Source: Nucisporomicrobium flavum
GTDB lineage: Bacteria; Actinomycetota; Actinomycetes; Mycobacteriales; Micromonosporaceae
Direction of reading: 5' to 3'
NCBI RefSeq assembly: GCF_016464385.1
Contig: NZ_JADMLH010000001.1
Span: forward strand, 124,001 to 188,000
DNA: 64,000 nucleotides
The position numbers and the translations under genes are program-made. Under the pieces are notes generated by a model. It was given only the letters and a program-made list of their open reading frames with translations, had not been told where the DNA came from and searched no databases. Position 1 is the stretch's first letter. Each line of letters opens with the position of its first letter. Positions 54,979 through 63,063 of the stretch are shown here, piece by piece.

Positions 54979-57740
54979 GGCGGTCCACGGGGGACCTCGG
55001 CCGGATGTACGCCCTGCTGTTCCTCCTCCTCGGTGCGATCGGGCTGAACGCCGGATGGATCGCCACGATGTCGTACGCCATCGGAGCGCACACCCGGTTC
55101 GACGCGTGCATGGCCAATGCCGGGACCCTGTGGCCGGCTTCCGACCTCGCCGAGGCCGAGGCGACGCGTCAGGAGCTCGGGGCCTGCCTGCGACCGGTCA
55201 CGCAACCCTGGGCGCTGATCATGCTGGCCGGTGCGCTCACCGCCTTCGTGCTCACCGCCCTGCTGGCCGGGGCGGGCGCCGTCGGGGTACGCCGCCGGCT
55301 TCGCGCTGAGGGCCGCGCGGGCGGACCGGCGGTGGACACGGCCACCGCACGGTTCGCCGAGTTGTGCCGGGAACAGGGCGTCATCTCCCGCCGGCCGCGG
55401 CTGCACGTCCTGCGACCCGGTGCGCGCTTCAGCGAGCCTTTCACCACCGCAGGCATGGGCCGCCCGGTGGTGGTGATACCGGCGGCGGTCGCCTGCGCGG
55501 CTCCGGACGTGCTGGACGCGGTGGTCCGGCACGAACTGGCACACGTCCGGTCCCGGGACGTGTTCCTCGCCGCCGGAGCGTGGTGGTCCGGGTGGACCGG
55601 CGTCCTGCTGCCCGCGGTGTGCGCGGCGCCCCTTCTCGACCCACGCCGGGCCGGCGCTCCCGGGTACGGTGCCGGGCTCCTCGTCGCCGTAGTTCTGGGC
55701 GGACTGTTGCTGGCGCTGCGGGCGCACGTGCTGCGTCGGCGCGAACTCGTCGCGGACCGGGCCGCTGTCGTGCACCCGGCGCGACCCGATGCGTTCGCTC
55801 ATCTGCTGCGTACCGCGGACCGGCCCGCCGGCCGCCTGCGCTCGCTGCTCGCCGTGCACCCGGACACCCCGGCAAGGATCCGGGCGCTGAGCACCGGGAC
55901 CGCCGGTACCGATGGCGGCTTCCTCCCTTCGGCGGTCACCGCTTTGGTGTCGCTCATCGCCGTCCAGCCGGTCTACCAGGTCTTCCTGCACTGGGTGGGC
56001 TGGGCCGGGCCGTCCTCGCGACCCCTGTTCGCCGTCGCGGGCGGGCTCGTCGCCGTGCTGCTGATCCCCGTCTGGGCCCGCCGGTACGCCGCCGACCCGA
56101 AGGCGCCGTGGTGGCCGCCGGTGCTCGGCGTCGCCCTGGGTGGGGCGGCCGGATTCCTCCTGCCGGGTCCGGGGCTGCCGGTCAGCCCCGGCAGCCGGGC
56201 ACTGAGCGCCAACTGGATCACCGGACCGCTTCTGGTGCTGGCCTTCGGCGGGACAGCCGTCCTGCTCGTCGCCCTGGCGCGCGGCGTGGACCCGGACCGG
56301 CGCGGGCAGCTGCTCGCGGCGACGGTGGCCGGCGCGGGCGTCACCGCGGTGACGGTGCCCGCGGCGGTGCAGGCGGTCATCGAGTCCGGCGGCATGCTGC
56401 ACCCCACTTTCATGCGGCTGGCGATGTTCTACGGCGCCGCATGGTCGCGGGCGGAGCCGGCGGTCGCGTTCGTGGCCCTCGCGGCCCTCGCGGTGGTCGC
56501 CGCCCGGTCCGCGCCGCGCCCCCGGCCGGCGCCGCGGCCCGTGCTGGGCCTGCTCGTCGCCGTGGCGGTCGCCGCTGCCACAGCCGGCGTGGTGATGACC
56601 CTGGTGCGCCAGTCACCGGACGGTGACAGGGTCGCGGATCTGCCGTTGCTATGGCACCGGTGGTGGGTGTCGGCGCTGGCGGGGGCCGTCGCGCTGATCG
56701 TGTTGCTGACCCGCTCGCCGGCCGGCCGCACCACCACCCTGCGACTGGCCGGGGCAATGACCGCGGCCGCCGTGGTCACCCTCGCCGCGGCGGTCGCACA
56801 GTTCACCGCCCGTGCCGTCGCCACCGGCTGGGACAACGACTATCACCCGTGGCTGCTCGGCCAGTACGTGACCGTGCCGTTGCGCCTGCTGCTGTTGATC
56901 AGTGCGGTGGTGGCGCCGGTCGCGCTGCTGGTGACCCGGCCGGTCCGGCGTACACCGGGACGGCTGGGCACGCCCCTCGCCGCAGCCGTCACCGCCCTGG
57001 TGTGCGCCGCCGTGATGTTCGGCGCAGGGGAGATCCTCACCGGTGGCACGGCGGACGCGCGCAGCCTCGCGGCGAAGGCGCAGCCCTCACCGCCGTCCAC
57101 CACATCGATCGCCGTCACGCCGACATCGACGGCGACGAGTGGTTTGCTGACGCCGGAGCAGGCCCGGCGCGCGGTCGACGCGGCCGATGCCGTGCTGCCC
57201 GGTTGGGCGACGAATCCCGCCCTGGCCGGCGGAGACGACAAGTCGGCGTGCGCTGCCACACTGGTCACACCACCGATCGCTGAGCCGGACGTGGAAGCCG
57301 CCAAGGGCTTCTCCGCGACGCCGGAGAGCCAGCCACCGAGCGGCGCGCACATCGTCGTGACGGTGGAGTCGTACCAGCAGGCACCCAGGCCGGAGGCCGT
57401 GTTCGCCCCGCTGCGACAGGAGATCGACGCGTGCGGCTCGTACAGCGAGCCCAACCCGGAGGCATCCGACGGCCGCAGTCACATGCGGCTGTCCGTCCGG
57501 GAGCCGGGTGCGATCGGACATCCCTCGTTCGGCTACGGCCTCGTCCGTACCGACAAAGGACCGGCTGACCTGTCCGCGGTCACCACCGTGCACGCGGTCA
57601 TCGTGGTCGTGGGCCACCACGTGGTGAGCGTCGGCGCCATCCTGCCCTACATCGGTGAGCCGTCCGGCCGCCGGCTGGCCGCACTGGACACCACCGCGGC
57701 GCGGGTGCTCGCCGAGGTGCTCCAGCACCTGGAAAGCTGA
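54975..57740 (+). CDS. M48/M56-type membrane metallopeptidase with large membrane domain
   Basis: 921 residues, GTG 54975. Zinc site HELAH (186-190) in VVRHELAHVRSRD and third ligand in RRRELVADRAAVV (about 255-265). Two helices precede it (10-30, 80-105); about twelve membrane helices lie between 205 and 680. The last 200 residues are an extracytoplasmic domain with a Ser/Thr linker (SPPSTTSIAVTPTSTAT). BlaR1-like M56 and HtpX-like M48 peptidases use this layout for sensing or membrane protein turnover. No BlaI-like repressor is adjacent. Substrate unknown. Confidence 0.8.
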   Translation: MRRSTGDLGRMYALLFLLLGAIGLNAGWIATMSYAIGAHTRFDACMANAGTLWPASDLAEAEATRQELGACLRPVTQPWALIMLAGALTAFVLTALLAGAGAVGVRRRLRAEGRAGGPAVDTATARFAELCREQGVISRRPRLHVLRPGARFSEPFTTAGMGRPVVVIPAAVACAAPDVLDAVVRHELAHVRSRDVFLAAGAWWSGWTGVLLPAVCAAPLLDPRRAGAPGYGAGLLVAVVLGGLLLALRAHVLRRRELVADRAAVVHPARPDAFAHLLRTADRPAGRLRSLLAVHPDTPARIRALSTGTAGTDGGFLPSAVTALVSLIAVQPVYQVFLHWVGWAGPSSRPLFAVAGGLVAVLLIPVWARRYAADPKAPWWPPVLGVALGGAAGFLLPGPGLPVSPGSRALSANWITGPLLVLAFGGTAVLLVALARGVDPDRRGQLLAATVAGAGVTAVTVPAAVQAVIESGGMLHPTFMRLAMFYGAAWSRAEPAVAFVALAALAVVAARSAPRPRPAPRPVLGLLVAVAVAAATAGVVMTLVRQSPDGDRVADLPLLWHRWWVSALAGAVALIVLLTRSPAGRTTTLRLAGAMTAAAVVTLAAAVAQFTARAVATGWDNDYHPWLLGQYVTVPLRLLLLISAVVAPVALLVTRPVRRTPGRLGTPLAAAVTALVCAAVMFGAGEILTGGTADARSLAAKAQPSPPSTTSIAVTPTSTATSGLLTPEQARRAVDAADAVLPGWATNPALAGGDDKSACAATLVTPPIAEPDVEAAKGFSATPESQPPSGAHIVVTVESYQQAPRPEAVFAPLRQEIDACGSYSEPNPEASDGRSHMRLSVREPGAIGHPSFGYGLVRTDKGPADLSAVTTVHAVIVVVGHHVVSVGAILPYIGEPSGRRLAALDTTAARVLAEVLQHLES

Positions 57741-57776
57741 TTCCGGCGGCTCATCCGCGTTTGGGATCATGAGGCG

Positions 57777-58172
57777 ATGAGCTCGTATGTATCCCACACC
57801 ACCGTGGACTGCGCCGATGCCTACGCCCTGTCGCGGTGGTGGGAGGCCGTCCTGGACTACCGCGAGGACCCCGACGACCCGAACGAGCCCGGCCACGAGG
57901 AGTGCATGATCTCCTCTGCCGACGGGCGGCACCGGCTGCTCTTCATCGAGGTGCCGGAGCCGAAGCAGGTCAAGAACCGCATCCACCTCGACCTGCGGCC
58001 CGCCGACGGCACCCGCGACGCGGAACTGGCCCGGCTGGTCGGGCACGGCGCGGCCGTCGTGGCCGATCGCCGCAACGCGGACGGTACGGGCTGGGTCGTG
58101 CTTGCCGATCCGGAGGGCAACGAGTTCTGCATCCTGCGCAGCGAGGCCGAGGTCGCGGGCCGGCAGCCGTGA
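57777..58172 (+). CDS. VOC superfamily protein
   Basis: 131 residues, ATG at 57777. HTTVDCADAYALSRWWEAVLDY, HLDLRPADG, VVLADPEGNEFCIL are family blocks of the glyoxalase-like fold seen in many actinomycete paralogues. GATCAT lies six bases before the ATG and may be a -10. Function unknown. Confidence 0.9.
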   Translation: MSSYVSHTTVDCADAYALSRWWEAVLDYREDPDDPNEPGHEECMISSADGRHRLLFIEVPEPKQVKNRIHLDLRPADGTRDAELARLVGHGAAVVADRRNADGTGWVVLADPEGNEFCILRSEAEVAGRQP

Positions 58173-58182
58173 GCCGATCGGG

Positions 58183-58383
58183 CTAGATGTCGAACTCGCC
58201 GGCCTTCACACCGGCCACGAACGCCCCCCACTGTCCCGGCGCGAAGATCAGGGTGGGTCCTCCGGGAGCCTTCGAGTCACGCACCGCAACAACGCCCGGC
58301 AGATTGTCGGCGACCTCGACGCAGTCACCGCCGTTGCCGCTGCTGCGCGAGCTTTTGCGCCACCTGGCCTCGGTCAGGTCCAC
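58183..58383 (-). CDS. DUF397 small protein (partner of the XRE regulator)
   Basis: 66 residues, GTG at 58383, ten bases inside the 3' end of the XRE gene. ARWRKSSRSSGNGGDCVEVADN and VRDSKAPGGPTLIF are the DUF397 marks. Such proteins occur next to WhiJ-like regulators in streptomycetes, where the pair controls development, possibly like an antitoxin-toxin pair. Role here by analogy. Confidence 0.9.
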   Translation of the reverse strand: MDLTEARWRKSSRSSGNGGDCVEVADNLPGVVAVRDSKAPGGPTLIFAPGQWGAFVAGVKAGEFDI

Positions 58384-59174
58384 CGGTCCGCCACCTCCGA
58401 GATCAAGGCGAGTGTCTGTTGCCGTGGCAGCGCCTCGGCACGCACAGCCTCCCATGCCTCCTGGAGGACTGCTACCTCCTCGGCGGCGTCGACGACGGTG
58501 CCTTTGATCTGGTTGTCGAGGTAGGCGGTGTCCCTGCCCTCGAACGGCGAAGCGAGGACGAACGGGCCGCTCAGCCCGGTGTAGCCGCCGACGGTTCTCG
58601 GCACGACGTGGATGTGGATGGTGGGTCGGCCGGCCAGCTCGATCAGGCGGAGCAGCTGGGCCCGCATCGTGGAGGGGCCGCCGATCGGCCGTTCGAGAAC
58701 CGTCTGGTCGAGGACCGCGACGATCAGCGGCGGCGGGGTGCGGTCCAACACCTGTTGTCGTTCGATCCGGCTGGCGACGATCTGTTCGACCTGGTCGGCC
58801 TGGAGCGGACTGCCGGTGGCGCAGAGGGCGTGCGCGTATTCCGGGGTCTGGAACAGGCCGGGCAGGACCAAGGGCTGGAATGAGCGCAAGGCCCGGGCGT
58901 CGCGTTCGATCGCCGCCCATTCCCGGAACCACGGAAGCAGGGATTCCCGGACCGTCGCCTCGCGAATACGCAGGAGGAGCCCTCCACCGCCCAGCGCCTC
59001 GTCACACTTCTGGGCGAAGTCCATCCGTGGCGGTCGGCGGCACTGCTCGACGGCCGCCACCAGCGACGCCGAATAGCTGATCTTCTCGGCGAGGGCCTCC
59101 TGCGACAGGCCGGCCCCGCAGCGGAGGCGGCGCAGTTCGCCTGCGAACAGTTCCAAGACCTGGAGTTGCGTCAC
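58374..59174 (-). CDS. WhiJ-like XRE regulator (helix-turn-helix plus DUF5753-type domain)
   Basis: 266 residues from GTG 59174, seven bases after AGGAG; GTG 59180 is also possible but too close to that site. LRRLRCGAGLSQEALAEKISYSASLVAAVEQCRRPP is the Cro/C1 helix-turn-helix. FQPLVLPGLFQTPEYAHAL and the rest form the DUF5753-type ligand-like domain. With DUF397 this is a WhiJ-type unit, linked in Streptomyces to aerial growth and sporulation. Confidence 0.9.
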   Translation of the reverse strand: MTQLQVLELFAGELRRLRCGAGLSQEALAEKISYSASLVAAVEQCRRPPRMDFAQKCDEALGGGGLLLRIREATVRESLLPWFREWAAIERDARALRSFQPLVLPGLFQTPEYAHALCATGSPLQADQVEQIVASRIERQQVLDRTPPPLIVAVLDQTVLERPIGGPSTMRAQLLRLIELAGRPTIHIHVVPRTVGGYTGLSGPFVLASPFEGRDTAYLDNQIKGTVVDAAEEVAVLQEAWEAVRAEALPRQQTLALISEVADRWT

Positions 59175-59423
59175 CTGCACGCTCCTGCACTCGGGGCCCG
59201 GCGAAGTCTTACAACGCGGTTGTGGCGGTCCTGAGACTTCCGAAGGTGTCGATGGGTGCGCAAGAGTGTCACCCAGACGGCCGGCTGGAACGGGTGGCAG
59301 ATCGCATGCCAAGGACAGGTCGCGTCGTGCGGGCCGCCTCTCTCTCCGGGGGCGGTCCGCTGATCGCGCCCGTCCGGCCAACCTCCCGCCGCCGAATCCC
59401 GTCGTGATCCGGGGAGGTCAGCA

Positions 59424-59558
59424 ATGGTGGACGAATGGCATGCGGCGCGCGGGCGCCGACGGTGGTGGTTCCTGGGGCGCAGGCGCTGCGTGTGTGGCCT
59501 GCTGTGGCCGTGTGTCGATGCCCGGTTGCGGGAGGTCCGACGGCTCCGGCGCGGGTGA
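59424..59558 (+). CDS. 44-residue Cys-rich, basic micro-protein
   Basis: ATG 59424 follows GGGGAGG at six bases, a very good ribosome site. The peptide starts MVDEWHAARGRRRWWFLGRR, followed by CVCGLLWPC, a CxCGxxxxPC set, and an Arg-rich end; stop TGA 59556. Similar tiny proteins with a CxCG...WPC core are known to me near XRE/DUF397 genes, but I cannot confirm their conservation here. It is divergent from the XRE gene and 22 bases before the next start. The rest of the gap 59175-59423 shows nothing else clear. Confidence 0.6.
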   Translation: MVDEWHAARGRRRWWFLGRRRCVCGLLWPCVDARLREVRRLRRG

Positions 59559-59568
59559 CGCCGCCCGC

Positions 59569-59574
59569 TACCCT
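59569..59574 (+). promoter_or_regulatory. -10 box for leaderless gene at 59581
   Basis: TACCCT, six bases before ATG 59581, no ribosome site. Confidence 0.5.
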
Positions 59575-59580
59575 GGCGCG

Positions 59581-59949
59581 ATGATCACCCGTACGGCGGC
59601 AGCGAAGATCGTGGTCGGCGGCCTCGTCGTGCTCGCCTGCCTGTGGGTGCTGTGGTTCTTCGCGCTCATGGCCTTCGGCAGCGAGGGCGCCCTGCCGCCG
59701 AAGTCGCGGATCCCCGGCGTGCCGGCCGGCGCGAGCCTCGTCGAGGAGAGCGAGCAGTGCGGCTCCGGCGGGTGCTGGTGGCAGCTCGTCCTGGCGCCCG
59801 CCGCCGGGCAGTCGCCGGCCGAGCTGGCCGGGCAGATGGGGCTGACCGAGGAGCGCAGCCTGCGGCCGGAGCTGTTCGACCCCGGGTACGTCTATGTGGG
59901 GTCCGAGCCGCGCGGTGACCGCCTCGTCGTCCACGTCGGGTACCAGTGA
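59581..59949 (+). CDS. Small single-pass membrane protein
   Basis: 122 residues from ATG 59581. One helix near 8-32 (KIVVGGLVVLACLWVLWFFALMAF). The outer part has two Cys in ESEQCGSGGCWWQLVL that may form a disulfide, then ELAGQMGLTEERSLRPELFDPG. Not assigned to a family. Function unknown. Confidence 0.7.
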   Translation: MITRTAAAKIVVGGLVVLACLWVLWFFALMAFGSEGALPPKSRIPGVPAGASLVEESEQCGSGGCWWQLVLAPAAGQSPAELAGQMGLTEERSLRPELFDPGYVYVGSEPRGDRLVVHVGYQ

Positions 59950-59997
59950 CAGCGTGCCTGGCTTGCGCCGGACGCCGCGGACCTGTGAGGTACCAGG

Positions 59998-60570
59998 ATG
60001 AGCAACCCCGGCACCGCCGTCACCTACCTCCTGATCGACGGGGAGAACATCGACTCGACCCTCGGGCAGCAGATCCTCGATCATCGTCCCAACCCGGACG
60101 AGCGGCCCCGGTGGGAGCGGCTGCGGCAGTTCGCCGAGGAGACCTGGGGGCAGGCCGTGACGGCCCTGTTCTTCCTGAACGCGTCGTCCGGGGCGTTGCC
60201 GACCCCGTTCATCCGGGCGCTGCAGTCGATGGACTACCGGCCGATCCCGCTGTCCGGCGGGCCGGGGCAGAAGGTGGTGGACATCGGCATCCAGCGCACC
60301 CTGGACGCCATCGGCAAGCGTCGCGGGGACGTGCTGCTGGCCAGCCACGACGGGGATTTCCTGCCGCACATCGGGCGGCTGCTGCGCGACGACGACCGGC
60401 GGGTCGGGGTCGTCGGCTTCCCGGAGTTCTTCAATGCCGGGTTCGACCACCTGGTCGGTGACGGGCTGGAGCGGTTCGACCTGGAGCTGGACGCGGGATG
60501 TTTCACCAGCGTGCTGCCGCGGGTCCGGATCCTGCCGATCGACACGTTCGATCCTGAACCGTTTCTGTAG
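59998..60570 (+). CDS. NYN-domain protein (PIN-like nuclease fold)
   Basis: 190 residues, ATG at 59998. YLLIDGENIDSTLG has the first acidic residues; KVVDIGIQRTLDAI and VLLASHDGDFLPHIGRLL have the others, as in NYN nucleases (LabA/Limkain group). FPEFFNAGFDHLV is family-typical. It should be a metal-dependent RNase, or an RNA-binding relative. No operon partner is obvious. Confidence 0.9.
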   Translation: MSNPGTAVTYLLIDGENIDSTLGQQILDHRPNPDERPRWERLRQFAEETWGQAVTALFFLNASSGALPTPFIRALQSMDYRPIPLSGGPGQKVVDIGIQRTLDAIGKRRGDVLLASHDGDFLPHIGRLLRDDDRRVGVVGFPEFFNAGFDHLVGDGLERFDLELDAGCFTSVLPRVRILPIDTFDPEPFL

Positions 60571-60709
60571 GAAAGGGCAGAGCCGGGTGCCTGCCGTTCC
60601 CCCGGGTGGCGCGCGTCGCCCAGGATGGGGCGGCAGGGATCGAGCCCAACCGGTCGCCAGGGCCGTGAGCCCGAGGCGGGGCAGATCCTCGACCGTGCAG
60701 GAGACATCC

Positions 60710-61717
60710 GTGCCTACCCCCTCCCGTTCGATCCGCATCGCCGTGGTCGGAGGCGCCGCCCTGATCATGGCGGCCGGCGCCTCGTACGCCATGGCCGGCG
60801 AGACCTCGCCGCAGAAGAGCAGCCGGCAGCAGGCCGGCCAGCAGCAGAGCAGCCAGCAGGCGAGGAGCGTCAAGGCGTTCCCGGCGAACGCGAAGTTCGA
60901 CTACCAGATCGGCTCCGCGTACACGCCGCCGTCCGGGGTGAAGGTCGTCAGCCGTGACGTCGGCGCGACGCCCGCCGCTGGGCTGTACAACGTCTGCTAC
61001 ATCAACGGTTTCCAGACGCAGCCCGACGACGGCGCGGGCAGCGAGGGCACCAGCCAGTGGTTCGCCGCCGACTCCGCGCGGCGCAAGCTGCTGCTGCCCA
61101 ACCCGACGCCGAGCGTGCCGACCGCCGACGACGGCGGGAAGTACTCGCGGGACTTCTACGTCGACCCCGGCTGGCCGGACGAGATCATGTTCGACGTGCG
61201 GACGCCGGCGAACCGGGACGCGCTCGCGCAGATCATCGGGCGGCAGGTCACGACCTGTGCCAGCAAGGGCTTCGACGCCGTCGAGGTGGACAACCTGGAC
61301 ACCTTCACCCGGGCGTACGCGAACGTCGAGGACCGCAAGAAGGCCAAGAACGACCCCGACTTCGACGGTACGGACGCACCGAAGCTGATGACCTCAGGGC
61401 AGGCGCTGGCGTACGCGAAGCTCCTCATCGATCGCGCCCACGCGGCCGGTCTCGCGATCGCGCAGAAGAACACCGCGGAGCTGGAGGGCGACGGCAAGGC
61501 CGCCGGCTTCGACTTCGCCGTGGTCGAGGAGTGCGGGAGCACCGGGGAGTGCGCGGACTACGCCGGCGCCTACGGCGGCAACTGGGTCGACGTCGAGTAT
61601 TCGTCGTCCGGGTTCACGAAGGCGTGCCGCAGCGTCAAGAGCACGATCTCGGTGGCCCGCCGCGACCAGCTGGTCACCGCGCCCGGCTCGGGGACGTACG
61701 TCTACAACGAGTGCTGA
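60710..61717 (+). CDS. Secreted GH114-like endo-alpha-1,4-polygalactosaminidase
   Basis: 335 residues, GTG 60710 with AGGAG upstream. Signal anchor or peptide IAVVGGAALIMAAGASYAMA (about 9-28), then a Gln/Ser linker (QQAGQQQSSQQ). The TIM-barrel has VCYINGFQTQPDD, YVDPGWPDE, GFDAVEVDNLDTF (acidic residues of the catalytic centre), GLAIAQKNTAEL and FDFAVVEECG. Family members cut galactosaminogalactan-like polymers or are inactive relatives. Probably exported. Confidence 0.88.
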   Translation: MPTPSRSIRIAVVGGAALIMAAGASYAMAGETSPQKSSRQQAGQQQSSQQARSVKAFPANAKFDYQIGSAYTPPSGVKVVSRDVGATPAAGLYNVCYINGFQTQPDDGAGSEGTSQWFAADSARRKLLLPNPTPSVPTADDGGKYSRDFYVDPGWPDEIMFDVRTPANRDALAQIIGRQVTTCASKGFDAVEVDNLDTFTRAYANVEDRKKAKNDPDFDGTDAPKLMTSGQALAYAKLLIDRAHAAGLAIAQKNTAELEGDGKAAGFDFAVVEECGSTGECADYAGAYGGNWVDVEYSSSGFTKACRSVKSTISVARRDQLVTAPGSGTYVYNEC

Positions 61718-61729
61718 CCCGCCGCCGGG

Positions 61730-61735
61730 TACGGT
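61730..61735 (+). promoter_or_regulatory. Possible -10 box for selA-selB
   Basis: TACGGT, followed about 20 bases later by GAGGAGG (61753-61759) and the TTG start of selA. Confidence 0.4.
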
Positions 61736-61765
61736 GAAACCGGCGACACGGCGAGGAGGCGCGGG

Positions 61766-63061
61766 TTGGGTGACACCACGGTGGATCCGCGGCGCCGGAT
61801 CCCGCGTACCGATGCCGTGCTCGCCGACCCCCGGATAGCCGCCGCCATCCCGCGTCTCGGGCGCGGGCCGGTCAAGGCCGCGGTCGTCGCCGCCCAGCAG
61901 CGCGCCCGCGCCGGGGAGATCGCCCCCGACGACGTGGCCGCGGCCGCCCTGGAGGCTCTGCCGAGCAGCCCGGGCGGCCTGCGGCCGGTCCTCAACGCGA
62001 CCGGCGTCGTGCTGCACACCAACCTGGGCCGGGCCGCGCTGTCGGCGGCCGCGGTGGCGGCGGTGGCGGCGGCGAGCGGGCACACCGATGTCGAGCTGGA
62101 CCTGGCGACCGGCCGGCGGGCCCGGCGGGGCCGGGGCGCGCTCGCGGCGCTGGCTGCGGCCGTGCCGGACGCGGGTGGCGTCCACGTGGTCAACAACGGG
62201 GCGGCCGCGCTCGTGCTGGCCGCCACCGCGCTCGCCGCCGGCCGGGAGATCGTGGTGAGCCGCGGGGAGCTGGTCGAGATCGGTGACGGGTTCCGCCTGC
62301 CCGACCTGCTGGAGTCGACCGGGGCGCGGCTGCGCGAGGTGGGCACCACCAACCGCACGTCGTACGCCGACTATGCCGAGGCGGTGGGCCCCGACACCGG
62401 CTTCGTCCTCAAGGTGCACCCGTCGAACTTCGTCGTGCGCGGCTTCACCCGGGCCGTCGAGGTGGCCGGGCTGGGCGGGCTCGGCGTACCCGTGGTCGCG
62501 GACATCGGGTCGGGGCTGCTCGCGCCCGACCCGCTGCTGCCGGACGAGCCGGACGCGGCCACGACGCTGCGGGCCGGCGCCGATCTGGTCATCGCCAGCG
62601 GGGACAAGCTGCTGGGCGGGCCGCAGGCCGGGCTGCTGCTCGGCACCGCGGAGCTGGTGGAGCGGCTCCGGCGGCATCCCCTCGCCCGGGCGCTGCGGGT
62701 CGACAAGCTGACCCTCGCCGCCCTGCAGGCCACCGTCGCCGGCCCGGAGACGCCCACCTGGCAGGCGTTGCGCGCCGACCCCGGCGCCCTGCGGTCGCGC
62801 ACCGAGGACGTCGCGGCGCGGCTGCCGGGGGCCGAGGTCGTGACGTCGGTCGCGGTGGTCGGCGGGGGTGGCGCGCCGGAACTGGAACTGCCGTCGTGGG
62901 CTGTCGCGCTGCCGGAGGCGTGGGCGGAACCGCTGCGCCTGGGCGACCCGCCCGTCGTCGGGAGGGTCGTCCGGGGCCGGCTCCTGCTGGATCTGCGCTG
63001 CATCGCCCCGGAACGTGACGCGGACGTCGTTGCAGCGGTGGCCGCCGTGGGTATGCGCTGA
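61766..63061 (+). CDS. selA: L-seryl-tRNA(Sec) selenium transferase
   Basis: 431 residues. TTG start at 61766, six bases after GAGGAGG. PLP enzyme that changes seryl-tRNA(Sec) into selenocysteyl-tRNA(Sec) with selenophosphate. VLNATGVVLHTNLGRAAL, VVNNGAAALVLAATALA, SRGELVEIGDGFRLPDL, EVGTTNRTSYADY and the Lys of DLVIASGDKLLGGPQAGLLLG (PLP) are all intact. Two bases separate it from selB; both work with tRNA-Sec, selD and FDH of this window. Confidence 0.96.
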   Translation: MGDTTVDPRRRIPRTDAVLADPRIAAAIPRLGRGPVKAAVVAAQQRARAGEIAPDDVAAAALEALPSSPGGLRPVLNATGVVLHTNLGRAALSAAAVAAVAAASGHTDVELDLATGRRARRGRGALAALAAAVPDAGGVHVVNNGAAALVLAATALAAGREIVVSRGELVEIGDGFRLPDLLESTGARLREVGTTNRTSYADYAEAVGPDTGFVLKVHPSNFVVRGFTRAVEVAGLGGLGVPVVADIGSGLLAPDPLLPDEPDAATTLRAGADLVIASGDKLLGGPQAGLLLGTAELVERLRRHPLARALRVDKLTLAALQATVAGPETPTWQALRADPGALRSRTEDVAARLPGAEVVTSVAVVGGGGAPELELPSWAVALPEAWAEPLRLGDPPVVGRVVRGRLLLDLRCIAPERDADVVAAVAAVGMR

Positions 63062-63063
63062 GC

